This document shows positions 13,588-24,846 of a stretch of 64,000 nucleotides of DNA, piece after piece. The stretch lies in NCBI GenBank assembly GCA_028551475.1, contig CM052354.1, positions 18,747,258-18,811,257 on the forward strand, written 5' to 3'. Source of the DNA: Casuarina equisetifolia (taxonomy: Eukaryota > Streptophyta > Magnoliopsida > Fagales > Casuarinaceae). The notes beneath the pieces are model-generated. The model made no database searches and was not told the DNA's origin. It was given only the letters and a program-made list of their open reading frames with translations. Each line of letters starts with the position of its first letter. The stretch's first letter is position 1. Position numbers and translations under genes: made by a program.

Positions 13588-16500
13588 TCATAAATTAGAG
13601 GAATCCCAGCTAGCATAAACAGCTCCAATGATTTTTTGATGCAGAGTGGCCCCAGAGCACGCAATTATGCCCCGATCAAGACCTTCTAAGTATACTCCCC
13701 TTGAAAAGTCCAAGCGTTGCCCTCCCGCATCGGTCACCACACCACCAGCCTCTTCTATGATGATGACACCGGCAGCATGATCCCATATCTTCTCTTTGTA
13801 TCCGGATCTTGCAAACTTCATTAGTATCTCAGCATCTCCACAAGCTATGGCTGCATATTTCACCATGCTGTAGACGCGCAACGGCTGCTTTCTGCCATTA
13901 GGGTATGAAAAGCATTCAATGAGGAACAAAATGGAACACAGTCTAAGCTTCTCTTTTCTTTGTTAAACAGATAACAGCTTAAAGAATATAGGCTTGCCAA
14001 AGCCGTCCTAACGCAGTGCTGCAGGCATCCTATCAGCGGATTGGCCCTAGGTTCAAATCTTAGCATAGATTAAAATGGAAAAAAGTGTAGCGACAAGGAA
14101 CGAGTAACAATGTTAAAGAGTAAATTCAGCTAATTCACTGACATCTATAACAGATTTAGCTGCACTTCAAGCACTGGCACAGAATTGGACACATGAATCT
14201 CACCCCCACCCCTTATTTATGGGGACTATAGTAACACTTGGTCCAAAGAGAATTGGCAAGCTTTAGCTTGAATATATAGGGTGTATTTAGATGCTTCCAT
14301 TAAAGTACCGCTGCATCCATTAACATCAAAGGCAAGCAATGTCGTTGCTTGTAACTACAAACTAAGGTGATGTTTTATCAACAAACTTATCATTTTTCTA
14401 TAGTATCTAACTTCCAAAGACTAGCATAGATAATATTAGAAGAAAAATCCCTCTATAATAATATAGTCATTGTGTAATTAATTTTTACAAGTAGTTGTAC
14501 ACCAAAAACTAAAGGACAACACCCTTCTCTAACTAGAAAGTGCACTTAGTCTATTTTATTATATGCTTTAACTCACAAATTTCTATTCCTCTATTCATAA
14601 AGTTAAGATGAAACACTCAATCAGATTGCTCCCTTGTATCTACACTTTATACTTTCAAGTCATTAACCTTTAACAAAGTCCCAGCTCCAAATTTCATCCA
14701 ACAACATTGATGCTTTTCTTTGACTACCCAAATGCAGAAATTGATCAAGCTTCAAGTCAAATAAACAGCAACAGACCTAAGCCCCATGCTGTGAGCAACT
14801 CCTGCAGTGAAAGAGTGGTTTGTGTTTGCTTTCTCCACTGATTCACAAAATGTTGCCAGTGCTGGATCATCAATAGATGAAACAAGAATCTGTCTAGCAG
14901 AGTTTGGCCACTCAAGCTTCTGTGGTCCACGGACTAATGGTTGCAGCCACGCCTTACCACTGCCTCTCCTTGCATACATCACACATCCTCTTTCCCGTGA
15001 ATCAGAAGCAGGTGGAGACAATTGGAGCAAATTTTTTTGTTTGAATTCCTGATGGTTAGACCATTCTTTTATCATGGGATAATTGGGACATCCAAGAACA
15101 CCAAGAACAAGCTCTCCATCTTCCATCAAGGCTAGAGCTATGGCATACTGATCCTTCCGTACAAACCCTAAAGTGCCATCAACAGGATCAAGTATCCAAT
15201 GTCTTCCAGTAGGTCCCCCAGCAGAGTTGCATCGACTGATGGCCTCTAGAACTTGTGAGGTTCCAAGGACATTGTCTGGTCTCTGAAGACCGTACTTGGG
15301 TGCTTCAGCCAGGCATTCATTCACAGTGTTCACTACAGCTGCCAACATATCTGCAGAATCAGCCTTCAAAAGAGTTTGGATATCTTCTTCAGCAATAATG
15401 GAGACATTCTGACACCCAAAGATGTCTGAGAGTATCCAGTTAACGATTGCTTGGACACTCCAATCTGTTAACATAGTGAGATCAAGAGAATTAGCTGATC
15501 GCACGGACCTTCTCATTATCAGAGAAACTGAACTGGTTACCAAACCAGCAAAAGCGGAGTATAATTGATAATAGAATAAGCAGAAAGAGCACTTTTAATC
15601 CAGGATCCCTACCAAGTGGCCCTAACCTATTTCTGGCTCAATACAACCATCTTTGATGCTAACATGAACACTTGCATCAAAAAGAAGTTAAAAAAAAAGC
15701 AGTTTTATATGCCTTTACTTTTAATGCACAGCTTGGTTGATTCCAACTTTCAGAAACCAGAGAGAAAACCAAAAAATACAGGGCCATCTTGCTTAAAGAA
15801 ACCTTTGCATGCATTCCCCCCACTTACTTCATCCGCAATTTAAAAGGTGACCTGTTTGTGCAAAGTTGGACAATGGACATGTTTTCAGCCAGGCAGGAAC
15901 TCGAGAAAGCACCTCCAAGAGCCAAGTTATATTAAGAGCATAGGACTTGACCACAATGAAACAGAAGGAATGCTATGTCATGGCTCCACCAAATTCAAGA
16001 TGAAGTAGCATAGCTTCCTCACAGAAGGGATTTGCCTCAGTGTGGCAGTGGTCCAACCAAAACTCATATGAAAAGGTTTCAAACCCAGTACAGCTTTATA
16101 AGTAGTAAATTACGCTGATTTACCCAGATACTACATCATTAAGTTACCCCATTGTCACAGACGGTCCACTTCTGGACATTTGCTTGGGAAGTTATAGCAT
16201 CTGTTGCACAATAATTCACTCTTCAGTTATAGCAGCAAATTTCTTTTTCCCAAATCACCGCCAGCAATACACATTATTCTATGGGACACACAACAAGCTT
16301 TTCATAATTACTCGGAGAATCCCCTCATACACATGCATCGGGCATAATTCATCAAACTTCATTCACCTACTTAAAAAAAATTAATATTTTCTCGGGTTAG
16401 CATAGTTATCTACACATGTTTAAATCACTAGCTCCACAGAATGCTACCTTTTCGTCTCAAATGAGACGAGGAAAAAACTAAAAGTCACCTTGATTGGAAT

Positions 16501-17101
16501 AAGCTTTTTTCCTGTTTTCTTTTAGTTGCATTCTCAATACCTCATTAAGGTCTACATGCCAACATTAATGCTGCACGAGTTATCTAGCAAAGCTAGAACA
16601 AGCATTATAATTCAGCATAGTAGCAGTCAGAAGGAATCCCAGATCGAAACCAAGTCATCATCAAACCGAAAAAAAAATTCCAAGAAACCACTGAATTGAA
16701 AATCAGAACCATAAAGTAACGTTTGAGGCACTCCTCTATCATTGATCCCTTGCCAAGAAAGCTAGGTAGTTGCACTTTGAATCTTATGCGTGTTGCATCA
16801 AGCATAGTTAAAGTTTTTCTCACGGCGTTCGTAATCAATCCGAAATCTTTTCATTCCCCAATACCACATTTTCTCCGTAACCAAACAAGCACGAGAACGC
16901 CAATCAAAGAAAACAAAATTCAGAAAGAATTCAACGTACATACATACCCGCAACAGTTACAGGAGAAAGATCGTCCTTGGACTTAACCATGTCACTGCTG
17001 GTCCAAACCAATCCCTCTTGCACTCTCTGACACAGAGAGCATGCCATGTGGACTACTCTGACGGCCACATCCAGTTCCTTCGAGTACTTGTCGCTCTCCA
17101 T
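13588..17101 (-). CDS. AHL: 3'(2'),5'-bisphosphate nucleotidase, HAL2-like (AHL type)
   Basis: Three exons join on the minus strand at 17101-16948, 15464-14777 and 13891-13588, giving 381 residues. Both introns are GT-AG and both splice codons restore conserved residues (GAT for D52; AG|A for R281). The product belongs to the Li+-sensitive inositol monophosphatase-like superfamily and hydrolyses 3'-phosphoadenosine 5'-phosphate to AMP, removing a by-product of sulfation. Metal-site motifs are intact: EED at 77-79, DPVDGT at 144-149 and WDHAAG at 317-322. The sequence is closer to Arabidopsis AHL than to SAL1, as in VADWSVQAIVNW and the GLDRGIIACSG end. I see no transit peptide, so a cytosolic location is inferred. 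The start MESDKYSKELD matches the family's short N-terminus. It looks functional. Introns are 1483 and 885 bp and hold nothing I recognise. Confidence 0.93.
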
Positions 17102-18806
17102 TGTCGAAAATCAACAGCCTTCGACAAAACCCAGATGAAAGAAAGCGAAAAACGGTTCCCAGAGAGACCCACCTCAAGATTCGTGCAGAGAACGGTTTCT
17201 ACGCGTTTCTTCCCCTTCATTTTGGTTCACGGTGCGGGAGAATTTCGCCGAGTGTCATTATGCGCGCAGGGCACACCAATGGCATGTACAAGCAATTTGG
17301 CATTCAGATAGCTTGTGAGTGAAAAGGGCTTGGTGGCGGTGTCATGTGGAGAACCCTGAAGATGAATTACGCAATCTGAAAAACATGGTACAAAGTGCTT
17401 TTTTTGGTTTCTGCCCAATGAAATTCTGCCACGCCAACATATAAGTATCAATCGGTGGGTCCAGAGGTCCCATCGATGACCACCCGTCAAAGCTATTCCC
17501 TCAATAATACTTTTAAAAGTTTAAAAAGATGCTGGGCTAGGCTGCCTTGTTGACGAAGCAAAGACTACTGGCATGAAGGTTTTATGGTCAAGCTGAAGGA
17601 TTCTAGCCCACAAGCCGTTCCCTTCTGGGCCACAATTTTTGATTGACCTGAAAAACCAGTGGTCTTTGGTTACTGAATTTATGTCTGTAAATTCATACTT
17701 TAGTCGCTTCTGTACTTCTGGTAGCAGTTTACACGTCTATGTACATAATTGGATTGGTTCACATCATTTTTATCGGCTAAAGGGACTTTCCTTCTTCACT
17801 AAGCAATGCATTCTTCACGTTTTTAAGAAGAGGGTCTTTAAGTTCAACCAACAAGAAAGGGAGTGGTAAAGAAGGGAAGCCCGCCTAGCTATCTAGCTAG
17901 AGACGTGAGAAAATGAAAGTTTGAAAACAGAGTGAAAGGGGGCTGTTCTTTTCAAAATTTAGGTTCTTGTAGGCCGCTCTCTGTGGACTGCACTTAAAAG
18001 CAATGATCTGAATTAATCAAGAGCCGACAAGAAAAGCAGAATTTGGTTTATCTTTTTTTTTCTTTGTTCTTAGAGTAATGATTATCTAAATCCATTAATA
18101 TGGTGAGTTTAATTATTTTTAACTGTATCAGTAATATATTAAAAAGTTCAAAATTTTAATTTAAAAATTACACTTCTAATGTGGGACTTTTGTGGTGCAC
18201 AATCCTAATCTTGCTTAACTCAAGGCATATAAGATGTGTACATTAGCTGCAATTTCTGTTATTTTCTTTCTTCTAATGGGTCGGTTTAATTAAAGCACAA
18301 CCCAGTTCTGAACCCCCACCTCATCCCTACCTAGCAAGTTTGGCCCCGACAGGTTGCCCTCATTCATTCCTTAATTTAGAAGAAACTTGCCTCTGTCACA
18401 TTGGTCAGCTTTTCTCTGCGTATGTTTTGTCAAAACAATTAAAACACTGTCGCCCAAAGTGCATTTTCAACTAAGAAAATCCTGCCAATTCACGTGATAC
18501 TGGGACCAGATATCAAACAAAATCAAACTGAACCCCAAAAAGTCTTTCCACCCTCGAGAACTTGTTTCAAAACAAATATTTGTTGCAGAACCTAAGCGCA
18601 TGATGCACTCTTTTCTGTTCCCAGACACATCTATGTTCAGCGATAGGCACGTAGCATATTAGAGTCTTAGGCTCATTAAAGTTTAGAGGCCATTAGGTGT
18701 CACACTTCCTGCAAGAAGGGACAAGGAAGAAGAAGATGATCCAAGGTTTTAAGGGGCCACTTGTTTGCTTGCTGCAGCGTAAGATGATCTGTCGCAATCT
18801 ATGCTT
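17102..18806. other. intergenic, upstream side of the AHL-type gene
   Basis: The first 300 bases probably carry the AHL promoter and 5' UTR on the minus strand. The rest is AT-rich with no recognisable gene. Confidence 0.45.
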
Positions 18807-18811
18807 GCTTT

Positions 18812-19449
18812 TTAACAGTTTTATAATTGTCACGGATAATTTCATAAAATTATAGGTTAGAAGGGTTTTTAATTGCTTAGATTAGATTTGAATAATTAGT
18901 GAGTCAGTATAATCAGTTCAACCGTGAGGGCAAGAGGAGGACGAAGAAGTAAATTTAGTCACAAAACACAAGATGTGCAGAAGACACGTTCAAAAGAGCG
19001 TATCTCGGTGTTGTTCTATGGAGCAAGTTGTGTAGTTTAGATTTCTCAGAATATCTAATTAAGTGATTTAGTTATTTTTTATTTTTTAGATTTATTTAGT
19101 CAAAAGATTTGTCCATATTTTTTACTTGTTAATTGGTTGTTTAAATTATTATTTGCTATTTACAAATAAGTCCATACAACTTTATACAAGCTCTTAATTA
19201 ATTAAAGTGAGTTTTACCCAATGAAGCTCAATTCTAAAAAGTCTAGATTTTTAAAAGTTTAGGTCCTTTCTAGAAAAGTATCGATTCGAGTTTTTTATTT
19301 TAATTATTGTGTCCTTCGATAATTGTCAACACACTCATCATTGGGAAAAAGAAAGATGCCTCAGCCTACGAGACCTAGTACGAGTTCTACAACCTCGGCT
19401 ATTTAGAGTTAAACAAAACCTCTGATTGATAAAGAACTATCATGTTACA
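18812..19449 (+). repeat. left LTR of the small non-autonomous element
   Basis: About 638 bp, alignable along its length with 19621-20203. Shared blocks include TAGTCAAAAGATT(T/C)GTCCA, AATTGGTTGTT / GTTGGTTGTT and CACTCATC(A/G)TTGG. It ends in CA before the primer-binding-like block. Confidence 0.7.
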
Positions 19450-19620
19450 AATTAGTGTCAAAGAGCTCTGGACCAACAATGACAGATGCACAATGGAGCT
19501 AAAGAGAGAGTGAAAACAATGTCGGCAAGCGATTAAGAGAACTTTTAGAACAAATGTCATAATTACAATTGGCAAACTTGAAGAACCTAGAAGTCCAAGT
19601 CTATCATAAGAGAGGAGGAA

Positions 19621-20203
19621 TGTAACGATTCTATAATTGCAATGGATAATTTTAAGAATCCAAGGTTAGAAGTTTTTTTAGATGCTTGAGTTTAAATAAT
19701 AAGTAGGTTAGTATAACAACTACAATAGTAAGAACAAGAGACATATAAATAAATAAATAGATATAAACTTTCATACTAAGAATAAGTACTTAAGTGATAG
19801 AATCACTTGTGGCTTGGATTTCTTAAAATATCTAATTAAATGGTTTAGTTATTTCTTTGTACACTTAGTCAAAAGATTCGTCCACATTTTTAACTTGTTA
19901 GTTGGTTGTTGAAATGTTTGCTATTAAAGAACAAGTCTATGTAATTACAGAACAAGCTTTTCATTAATCAAAGCAGAGTTTTGCTTTAAGAAACCCTAGA
20001 TTTTAAGAAGTTTAGGTTCTTTCTAAAACAACATAGATTTCCCTTGATAATTGTTAAGCACTCATCGTTGGAGCAAGAAGAAATTTAGCTATTGAAACAA
20101 TTTTGATCGACCTGTGCAACTCTCAAGACCTATTACCCTTAAGATAACCCGGGTTTTTGCTGTCAAGTCAAACCTCTAATTGATCCCGAACCACCACGTC
20201 ACA
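19621..20203 (+). repeat. right LTR of the small non-autonomous element
   Basis: About 583 bp, starting TGTAACG and ending GTCACA. It follows directly on a purine-rich tract and is followed by the GCTTT target duplication. Confidence 0.7.
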
Positions 20204-20208
20204 GCTTT

Positions 20209-21984
20209 CACTAGAACGCAGTCAATACAAGTAGGTCATAGAATTTATGTTCTTTTCTATACACGCATGAAGCTTCTTCACAAATTCATGGAAAGCAGCG
20301 CATAATTAATGTCGACCCAATCAAAATGTTCACAAAGGGGACCAGATAAAACTACATAGAATGTTGACAGTACAATAATAATTCCCCCGCTTTTATACCT
20401 TCTGGACAAAGGACATCGTCCCATCCAGCTCGCCTGGGCTTTCAATACAGTGCATGATAAACAAGTTTTAAACTTGTGAAAGAGATGCTTTTTACCAGAA
20501 AGTAAAAGCAAGAAGTTAACTATATCAAACATACAACAAGAATATATTATATACTATGCCTGAAAAGATTTTTATCAGCTCGCCAGTCGAAGAAGAGTTC
20601 AAATGGAACTTGTAGACATTTCCCTGCATTAATTGCGTTCCACGAAAGGTTCAGAGGGACAACAAGTGGCTTCATTGGATGGGAGATGGAAACCTCCACT
20701 GCTTAAGATCACCAATATTGTGGTGTGATACGGAGTTCCAAAGCCTAGACTTGACTTTTCCTTGGATGCTTAATGGGTAAGCAAAGTTGAACCCATACGG
20801 CCTTACAGATGACCATTCATTGAAGGCTGCACATGGTGATGTAAATGGTTACCAATACTACTTTGGGGGGGAAAATGTTTAAGCAGAGTGTCACGTCGTT
20901 TGTTTAATGGTAATAAATTGAAGTTTATGCCTACTTCAGGCTGGAAGAGGGGGTAAGGTCCTCTATCAAAGACCTGAAAAATGCCAAGTATTCCTCTTCT
21001 GACTATGGAGAAATTAATCACGTAAAAGTAGAAATTCTTTCACCTTCTGGAAATTTAATTATATAGATAACCACTGGCAGAATTATTTTATGAAATCAAG
21101 CATTTTCTTTTTTCTTAAAAAAGATGACTTTGTCATGACAACTTCCATTACTAATTCAAGGTTGAATTAAAAAATCAATCCCCATGAATGATATAGGGTG
21201 GGGGGCATTACCCCTAACCTATTCATACATAATCCTGTATAATGAGTGTAACAAATTCAAAAAATAAACATCAAAGACTAGTATAAGCATATAGTTTTGT
21301 ACAAAATCATTATGAAGTAGAGGCATTACAAAAGTTTTTTAAAAAAAAAACATGAAGTGAAGCCATAAGCAAATCCCTTCAAGGAGTCAAGCATATTCTT
21401 GAGAGACGTATTTTTAAGAATGAAATCACAAAACTATTAATTGCTCCTAAGACCTCCTTTTAAGTCTGGAAAGATTGTGGCTACCCTCTTTTATAATGGT
21501 CATATTCATAACAGTCTATTGAGAATAATACTTTACTATTCTAAATACACACGTATTGGCATGTGTGACATTCTCCCTCCGAATTAGCCACTAATTTCAA
21601 AATACTAAGTTAAGTAGTATTCAAGTCTACCAACAAGCATACAATTGGTAAAAAAGAAAATAGAAAAGAAAATGTGTCACATCAGACTCTCTTTTTTACA
21701 TCTTTTGGTAACATTCGCGGGGGTAAATAAAGCCTAAGGTTTAAATTCCAGGTGACCCTTTTAACAGTCTCCCAGCCAACCATATCAACCATATCTACCA
21801 CATTTACACGCTCCACATGTGGCCGTCAACCACCGCCATACGATCATCATGACGCCCTGGCAGGTTTCCCGCTACAATGACGTGAACGAAACATGGAGCC
21901 ATCCTGGGACGCGTGTCATTCATACAACGGAGAATGGCAGCGATAATGAGATATTAACGTTGGGGCCTCTCGCATACAAGTAGG
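20209..21984. other. intergenic, no gene recognised
   Basis: AT-rich, with no open frame that I can connect to a family. The right end leads into the promoter of the small zinc-ribbon gene. Confidence 0.45.
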
Positions 21985-21992
21985 TATATATG
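21985..21992 (+). promoter_or_regulatory. TATA box candidate
   Basis: TATATATG sits only about 20 bp upstream of the first ATG of the next gene. A usual plant start site about 30 bp downstream would fall after that ATG. Either another start site is used or translation begins at a later Met. Confidence 0.45.
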
Positions 21993-22005
21993 TACTGTCC
22001 CAGGA

Positions 22006-22281
22006 ATGAATGGTTTATGGCTCCCCCGCTGGTTTGAAGAACTTTGGGGCTGGTTTTGTACTCTTCAGAGTTCGATGGTTTGCTTTTGTTTTCTGGTGGA
22101 CGAAAAGAGGAAGGTGTCGAGCACCAAGCCGGTGGCGGGGACTTGCTCGAGGTGCGGCGGTGGCGCGAGCGTCGGCGACATGATGACTATGACACGGTTT
22201 TGTTACGTCCCTGTTTACTGGAAATCGTGGAAGGCTATCATGTGCACTTTCTGTGGAGCTATTCTTAAATCCTACAGATGA
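22006..22281 (+). CDS. small zinc-ribbon-like conserved plant protein
   Basis: A single-exon frame of 91 residues. The C-terminal half carries two cysteine pairs (CSRCGG near residue 47 and CTFCGAIL near 81), spaced as a zinc ribbon. They flank an aromatic block, TRFCYVPVYWKSWKA, and the protein ends LKSYR. I recognise this arrangement from uncharacterised small plant proteins but know no established function. The N-terminal 25 residues are tryptophan-rich and hydrophobic and may be a membrane-contacting segment. An alternative start is the Met at 22078 (MVCFCFLVDEKRK), about 67 residues long, which would fit the TATA position better. No intron is needed. It appears intact. Confidence 0.65.
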   Translation: MNGLWLPRWFEELWGWFCTLQSSMVCFCFLVDEKRKVSSTKPVAGTCSRCGGGASVGDMMTMTRFCYVPVYWKSWKAIMCTFCGAILKSYR

Positions 22282-23394
22282 TTTTCACCGTTTGGCTTTC
22301 TGAACTTGGGAAAACAAATTAGGTCTGTAATTTACCGTTTGCTTTTGTGTTCATAACACTGTATTTTAGTACGAAGGTTGTTCTTTTGATAAACAATCTT
22401 TGGTTTCTTGTGAAGCTCTGGAAGTAGCTGAAAGCTCTTTCCTTCGTCCTGCTTCGTTTTAAGTTGGTCCTCCATGGTTGGGTTTCTCGGTGTGTTAACT
22501 ATTTTCCAGTTCGGCTTTGCTTTCTTTTCTTTTCTTCTGAGATGTTGGGGAATATTTGGTTTTTAGAACACAGAAATAAAATGATGGGACAGTAGGAGTA
22601 AAGAACGTGTTGTTCTTTGTCAAGAATTTGTTTCGACAACTTGAGTCTTAAGTAATTTGTCCTTCTTTTCTTTTCTAACCAATTTGTTCTCTAATCTCTT
22701 TCCGATTATGTTTACTCCTAATTAAAATGATCTATAAGATAATTCAAACGAAAAGTATTTATTATTTGATTTAATACCAGAAATATAGTTTTTGTTAAGC
22801 TTGAATTTACTGTCAAGAAAAAGCCAAAAACTTTACAATTCCATTAGATTGAAGATTTATTTTGAGAGCTTATTATCAATAAACAGAAGAAAAAAAAACA
22901 TTGTTCATTTTTTTCATTCTTATAATTTGTGATTGCGAACTAAATCAAAAAAATTTAATTAATCAATTCATCACTTGTAGTTGTTGAGACACATAATAAT
23001 CAAAGAAAGTATCAAAATATTTATCTACTCTGTCACTCATTTTGTGTCAAATTTTATAATATAATTTATCAATTCAAGCTACTCTTACAAGAAAACTTTG
23101 AAATCTTGAGATATCACAGCATCGTCAAATGGTTTTTCTCCTTCCTCTGCCGTCCGCTATTGACTATACTCGAAGTCATGTTTCCATGTCACTTATGCAA
23201 CCAGCAATGTCATACATGGGAGAAGGAGCAGCACTTGTTGACAATTTTCCATGCCTTGACTTTTTCGAGATGATTATTCTGCCCAGGAATCAAGACAAAA
23301 TTACCTGTTGGAGCTCAAGATAAATATCATGCTTAAAACTCTTAAAAAAAGTTAGGGGAAGACGTGTGTTAAGTTGTAAAATGATTTTTGTTAG
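22282..23394. other. intergenic, no gene recognised
   Basis: 3' flank of the small zinc-ribbon gene followed by AT-rich DNA without recognisable coding or structural features. Confidence 0.45.
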
Positions 23395-23600
23395 GGGTCG
23401 TTTTTGGGTTGTTAGTAGTCTGTCGTATGTGGTGTTTGCATGTCGTTTGGGTTGGGTTGTAATTGTGTTGGTTTGAGTTTTATTGTGTGGGCCGTGATCC
23501 GTGAGTAGAGGATCTGACAAGAAACACTGCTCACGACAATCAATCAGTCAAAAATGACCTTAACAACTTTTAACCTACATTTATATAATACAAGACGCTC
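23395..23600 (+). repeat. dispersed repeat R3, copy 1
   Basis: About 200 bp shares long blocks with 59745-59950. These include GTGTGGGCCGTGATC(C/T)GTGAGTA, CAAAAATGACC(T/C)TAACAACTT and ATTTATATAATACAA. The two copies are in the same orientation. No ends diagnostic of a transposon class are visible. Confidence 0.7.
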
Positions 23601-23661
23601 TAATCAACATTATGCATATAAAGAAATGGACTAAAAAAGTATCAGTTCAAAATGCAGTTAC

Positions 23662-24243
23662 CTTGGGAACTGGAGGTGGCTTGGTTCTGCATGACCTGTA
23701 AATTCCAGAAGCAGCGATTTAAATAGAACAGACCTGGAATTGATGTTAATAGAATACTGTTGTGCGTGCCAAAAGATTAAAGAGAGTATTCATATGGTAT
23801 ATGAATGCAATAAATCAAAACATTGTTGAACATTTCTTCAGTTTTGCTTTGTAGCATCGAACAAGAGACCCAATCGAATCCCAAAAGCAAACTCCAGTCC
23901 ACCGTGACACCACCTGTGCCAAGTCCAAGGTCTACACATCTTGATGCCAAAGAGTCTACTCCATTGAACATAAAGACCTATCTTATACCTCCACAACTCA
24001 GTCACTACCAGTACAAAATGATATAGAACATTTCCAGTGTACATAATATCCTAGATACTTCATTGTCACGAGAAAGAAAGACAAAAAAAAGTCTAATTCT
24101 TTACAATAATGGAGTCACATAATAGCAAGTCGATGAAGATCCTAAAATATACATGTCAAGTGCCAAAATCTCACCTCTTAGCAACCCTGCTCAATTGTTT
24201 TACACTCTGAATTGCATTGTCCTTCAAAGTCTTGTTCCACCAG
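23662..24243 (-). CDS. two candidate exons of an unrecognised gene
   Basis: On the minus strand, 24243-24175 reads WWNKTLKDNAIQSVKQLSR-VAK after a TTTTAG acceptor and ends at an AG|GTGAGA donor. The next candidate exon, 23695-23662, follows TTTACAG, restores the codon across the junction, reads SCRTKPPPVPK and ends at AAG|GTAACT. The two consistent splice junctions and protein-like sequence are the support. No start, stop or further exons are located, so this is either part of a longer gene or a relic. I do not recognise the family. Sequence of repeat family H lies directly upstream on this strand, as it would if H were an intron. Confidence 0.35.
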
Positions 24244-24249
24244 CTAAAA

Positions 24250-24500
24250 GAAGATTAAACTTACATTTCCATTAAAAGAATAGAATGCATCAATGCAACA
24301 TTGGCTTATCATAAAAAGGATGTAAATCCTAACAAAGTCCTACCAAACCACCAACTCCTATTCATTCCATTTATGGTTTATAAAGATCTAAGCAATGGCT
24401 AATAAAACCCATGTGAAAACACAATTTCAGTACCAAATCATCAAAAAGTTTTAAAACGAACCCAGAGAGTATTCTTCTCTCCTCCAACTTCCCTTGTTGC
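24250..24500. repeat. repeat H, copy 1 (diverged)
   Basis: It aligns loosely, by eye about two-thirds identical, with 29690-29900 and 51200-51410. Shared blocks include AGAATAGAATGCA, TAAATCC(T/C)AACAAA and GAGAGTATTCTTCT. Confidence 0.5.
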
Positions 24501-24741
24501 ACTATATGTATGAATTAATTGATAAATATGCTTATATTTTTTTTAAAAAATTACAAATTAAAAAAATTGAATTTGTGTGACAAATGAATTTTAGTAGTGT
24601 TGAGAGTTGTTGCGGCGCTATCTTCAGTTTAAGTAGTCGACGTAATAAAGTGATTTCTAGCCGTCGAAATTGTTTTTGTACCAGGATAAGTCCCGTTAGG
24701 AACTTTGAACTCGCCGCTAGAAACAATAACCATCGCCCCTT

Positions 24742-24787
24742 AAACCCTAAAGGAGTTGCGGGCTCGTTCCACTGCTCATTAGGGTTT
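24742..24787 (+). promoter_or_regulatory. telo-box pair upstream of the 24.8-kb gene
   Basis: AAACCCTAA at 24742-24750 and its reverse complement TTAGGGTTT at 24779-24787 lie 60-105 bp before the ATG at 24847. In plants such telo-boxes are common near start sites of genes active in dividing cells. Function here is inferred. Confidence 0.5.
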
Positions 24788-24846
24788 TTGCATTCAGCAT
24801 TAGCTCCTCTCCTAAATCTCAGCGATTCAATCCCTTAACAATCATT

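Larger units (their letters stand above)
18807..20208 (+). mobile_element. small non-autonomous LTR retrotransposon (TRIM/LARD-like)
   Basis: Two diverged direct repeats, about 18812-19449 and 19621-20203, flank only about 170 bp of internal DNA. A 5-bp target duplication, GCTTT, brackets the unit at 18807-18811 and 20204-20208. Right after the left repeat lies a primer-binding-like block resembling the initiator-Met site (AATTAGTGTCAAAGAGCTC). A purine-rich tract (AGAGAGGAGGAA) precedes the right repeat, as expected for this orientation. There is no coding capacity. The repeats differ by many substitutions and several indels, so the insertion is old. The family (Gypsy-like versus Copia-like) cannot be decided. 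Confidence 0.75.
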
